Position numbers and translations under genes: made by a program. DNA of 22,787 nucleotides from CAYUVA01 sp964448115 [NCBI: uncultured bacterium] (GTDB lineage Bacteria > CAYUVA01): assembly GCA_964448115.1 (NCBI GenBank), contig CAYUVA010000056.1, positions 1-22,787 on the forward strand, given 5' to 3'. Shown here piece after piece: positions 22,717 through 22,787 of the stretch (the first letter of the stretch is position 1; every line of letters begins with the position of its first letter). Under the pieces are notes generated by a model. That model ran no database searches and had not been told where the DNA came from. It saw only the letters and a list, made by a program, of their open reading frames with translations.

Positions 22717-22787
22717 TAAAAAATGAGAGGAATCTGTGATTCAGACAGTAAATGCGTCATAAGTGGTTGATAATGACCAAGAGTCTA

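Noticed and set aside
1-22787. CRISPR arrays, insertion sequences, prophage genes
   Set aside because: No regularly spaced direct repeats, transposase motifs or phage genes were seen anywhere in the window.

Overview
The window is a bacterial chromosome segment of moderate GC content, with AT-rich intergenic stretches. Its core is a division and cell wall (dcw) operon on the minus strand, read from about 19.2 kb down to 6.4 kb: mraZ, rsmH, ftsL-like, PBP (ftsI/spoVD class), murD, ftsW, murC, murB, ddl, ftsQ, ftsA, ftsZ. The genes are packed with overlaps or 1-7 nt gaps, except for a 139-nt gap before ftsA that holds its own promoter. The cluster has no murE, murF, mraY or murG, although these normally sit between ftsI and murC. 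The host is clearly a peptidoglycan-making, FtsZ-dividing bacterium. The double CCG/4Fe-4S protein and the C_GCAxxG_C_C protein suggest an anaerobe. I cannot name the phylum; an anaerobic Gram-positive-type or Chloroflexota/Actinobacteriota-like lineage is possible but not shown.

Layout. (1) 1-324: AT-rich non-coding DNA with a parS-like palindrome at its left edge. (2) 325-2453, plus strand: a translationally coupled pair, a duplicated C_GCAxxG_C_C cysteine protein followed by an HdrD/GlpC-like iron-sulfur protein. (3) 2495-6287, minus strand: der (EngA GTPase), preceded by a large O-antigen-ligase/TPR/beta-domain membrane protein that lies directly downstream of ftsZ. (4) 6370-19021: the dcw operon. 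Its main promoter is near 19232-19259. A leader of about 200 nt follows, carrying an unlisted 32-codon ORF with a strong ribosome binding site, flanked by complementary 12-nt arms. (5) 19366-22411, plus strand, divergent from dcw: a GAF protein of the free methionine-(R)-sulfoxide reductase type, galT, and a cobalamin-binding-type radical SAM protein with a C-terminal TPR. (6) 22551-22623, minus strand: tRNA-Arg(CCG) with a recognisable promoter.

How the genes work together. MurC, MurD, MurB and Ddl make early peptidoglycan precursors. FtsW and the PBP polymerise and cross-link septal wall. FtsL and FtsQ connect these to FtsA/FtsZ, and MraZ and RsmH are the usual first genes of the operon. 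Der (ribosome assembly) and the ligase-like protein (surface glycan) trail the operon. The items most worth following up are the coupled cysteine-rich/HdrD-like pair, the mraZ leader (small ORF, complementary arms, phased TGGA motifs), the partly duplicated ftsA promoter, the precise absence of four mur genes, and the parS-like site.
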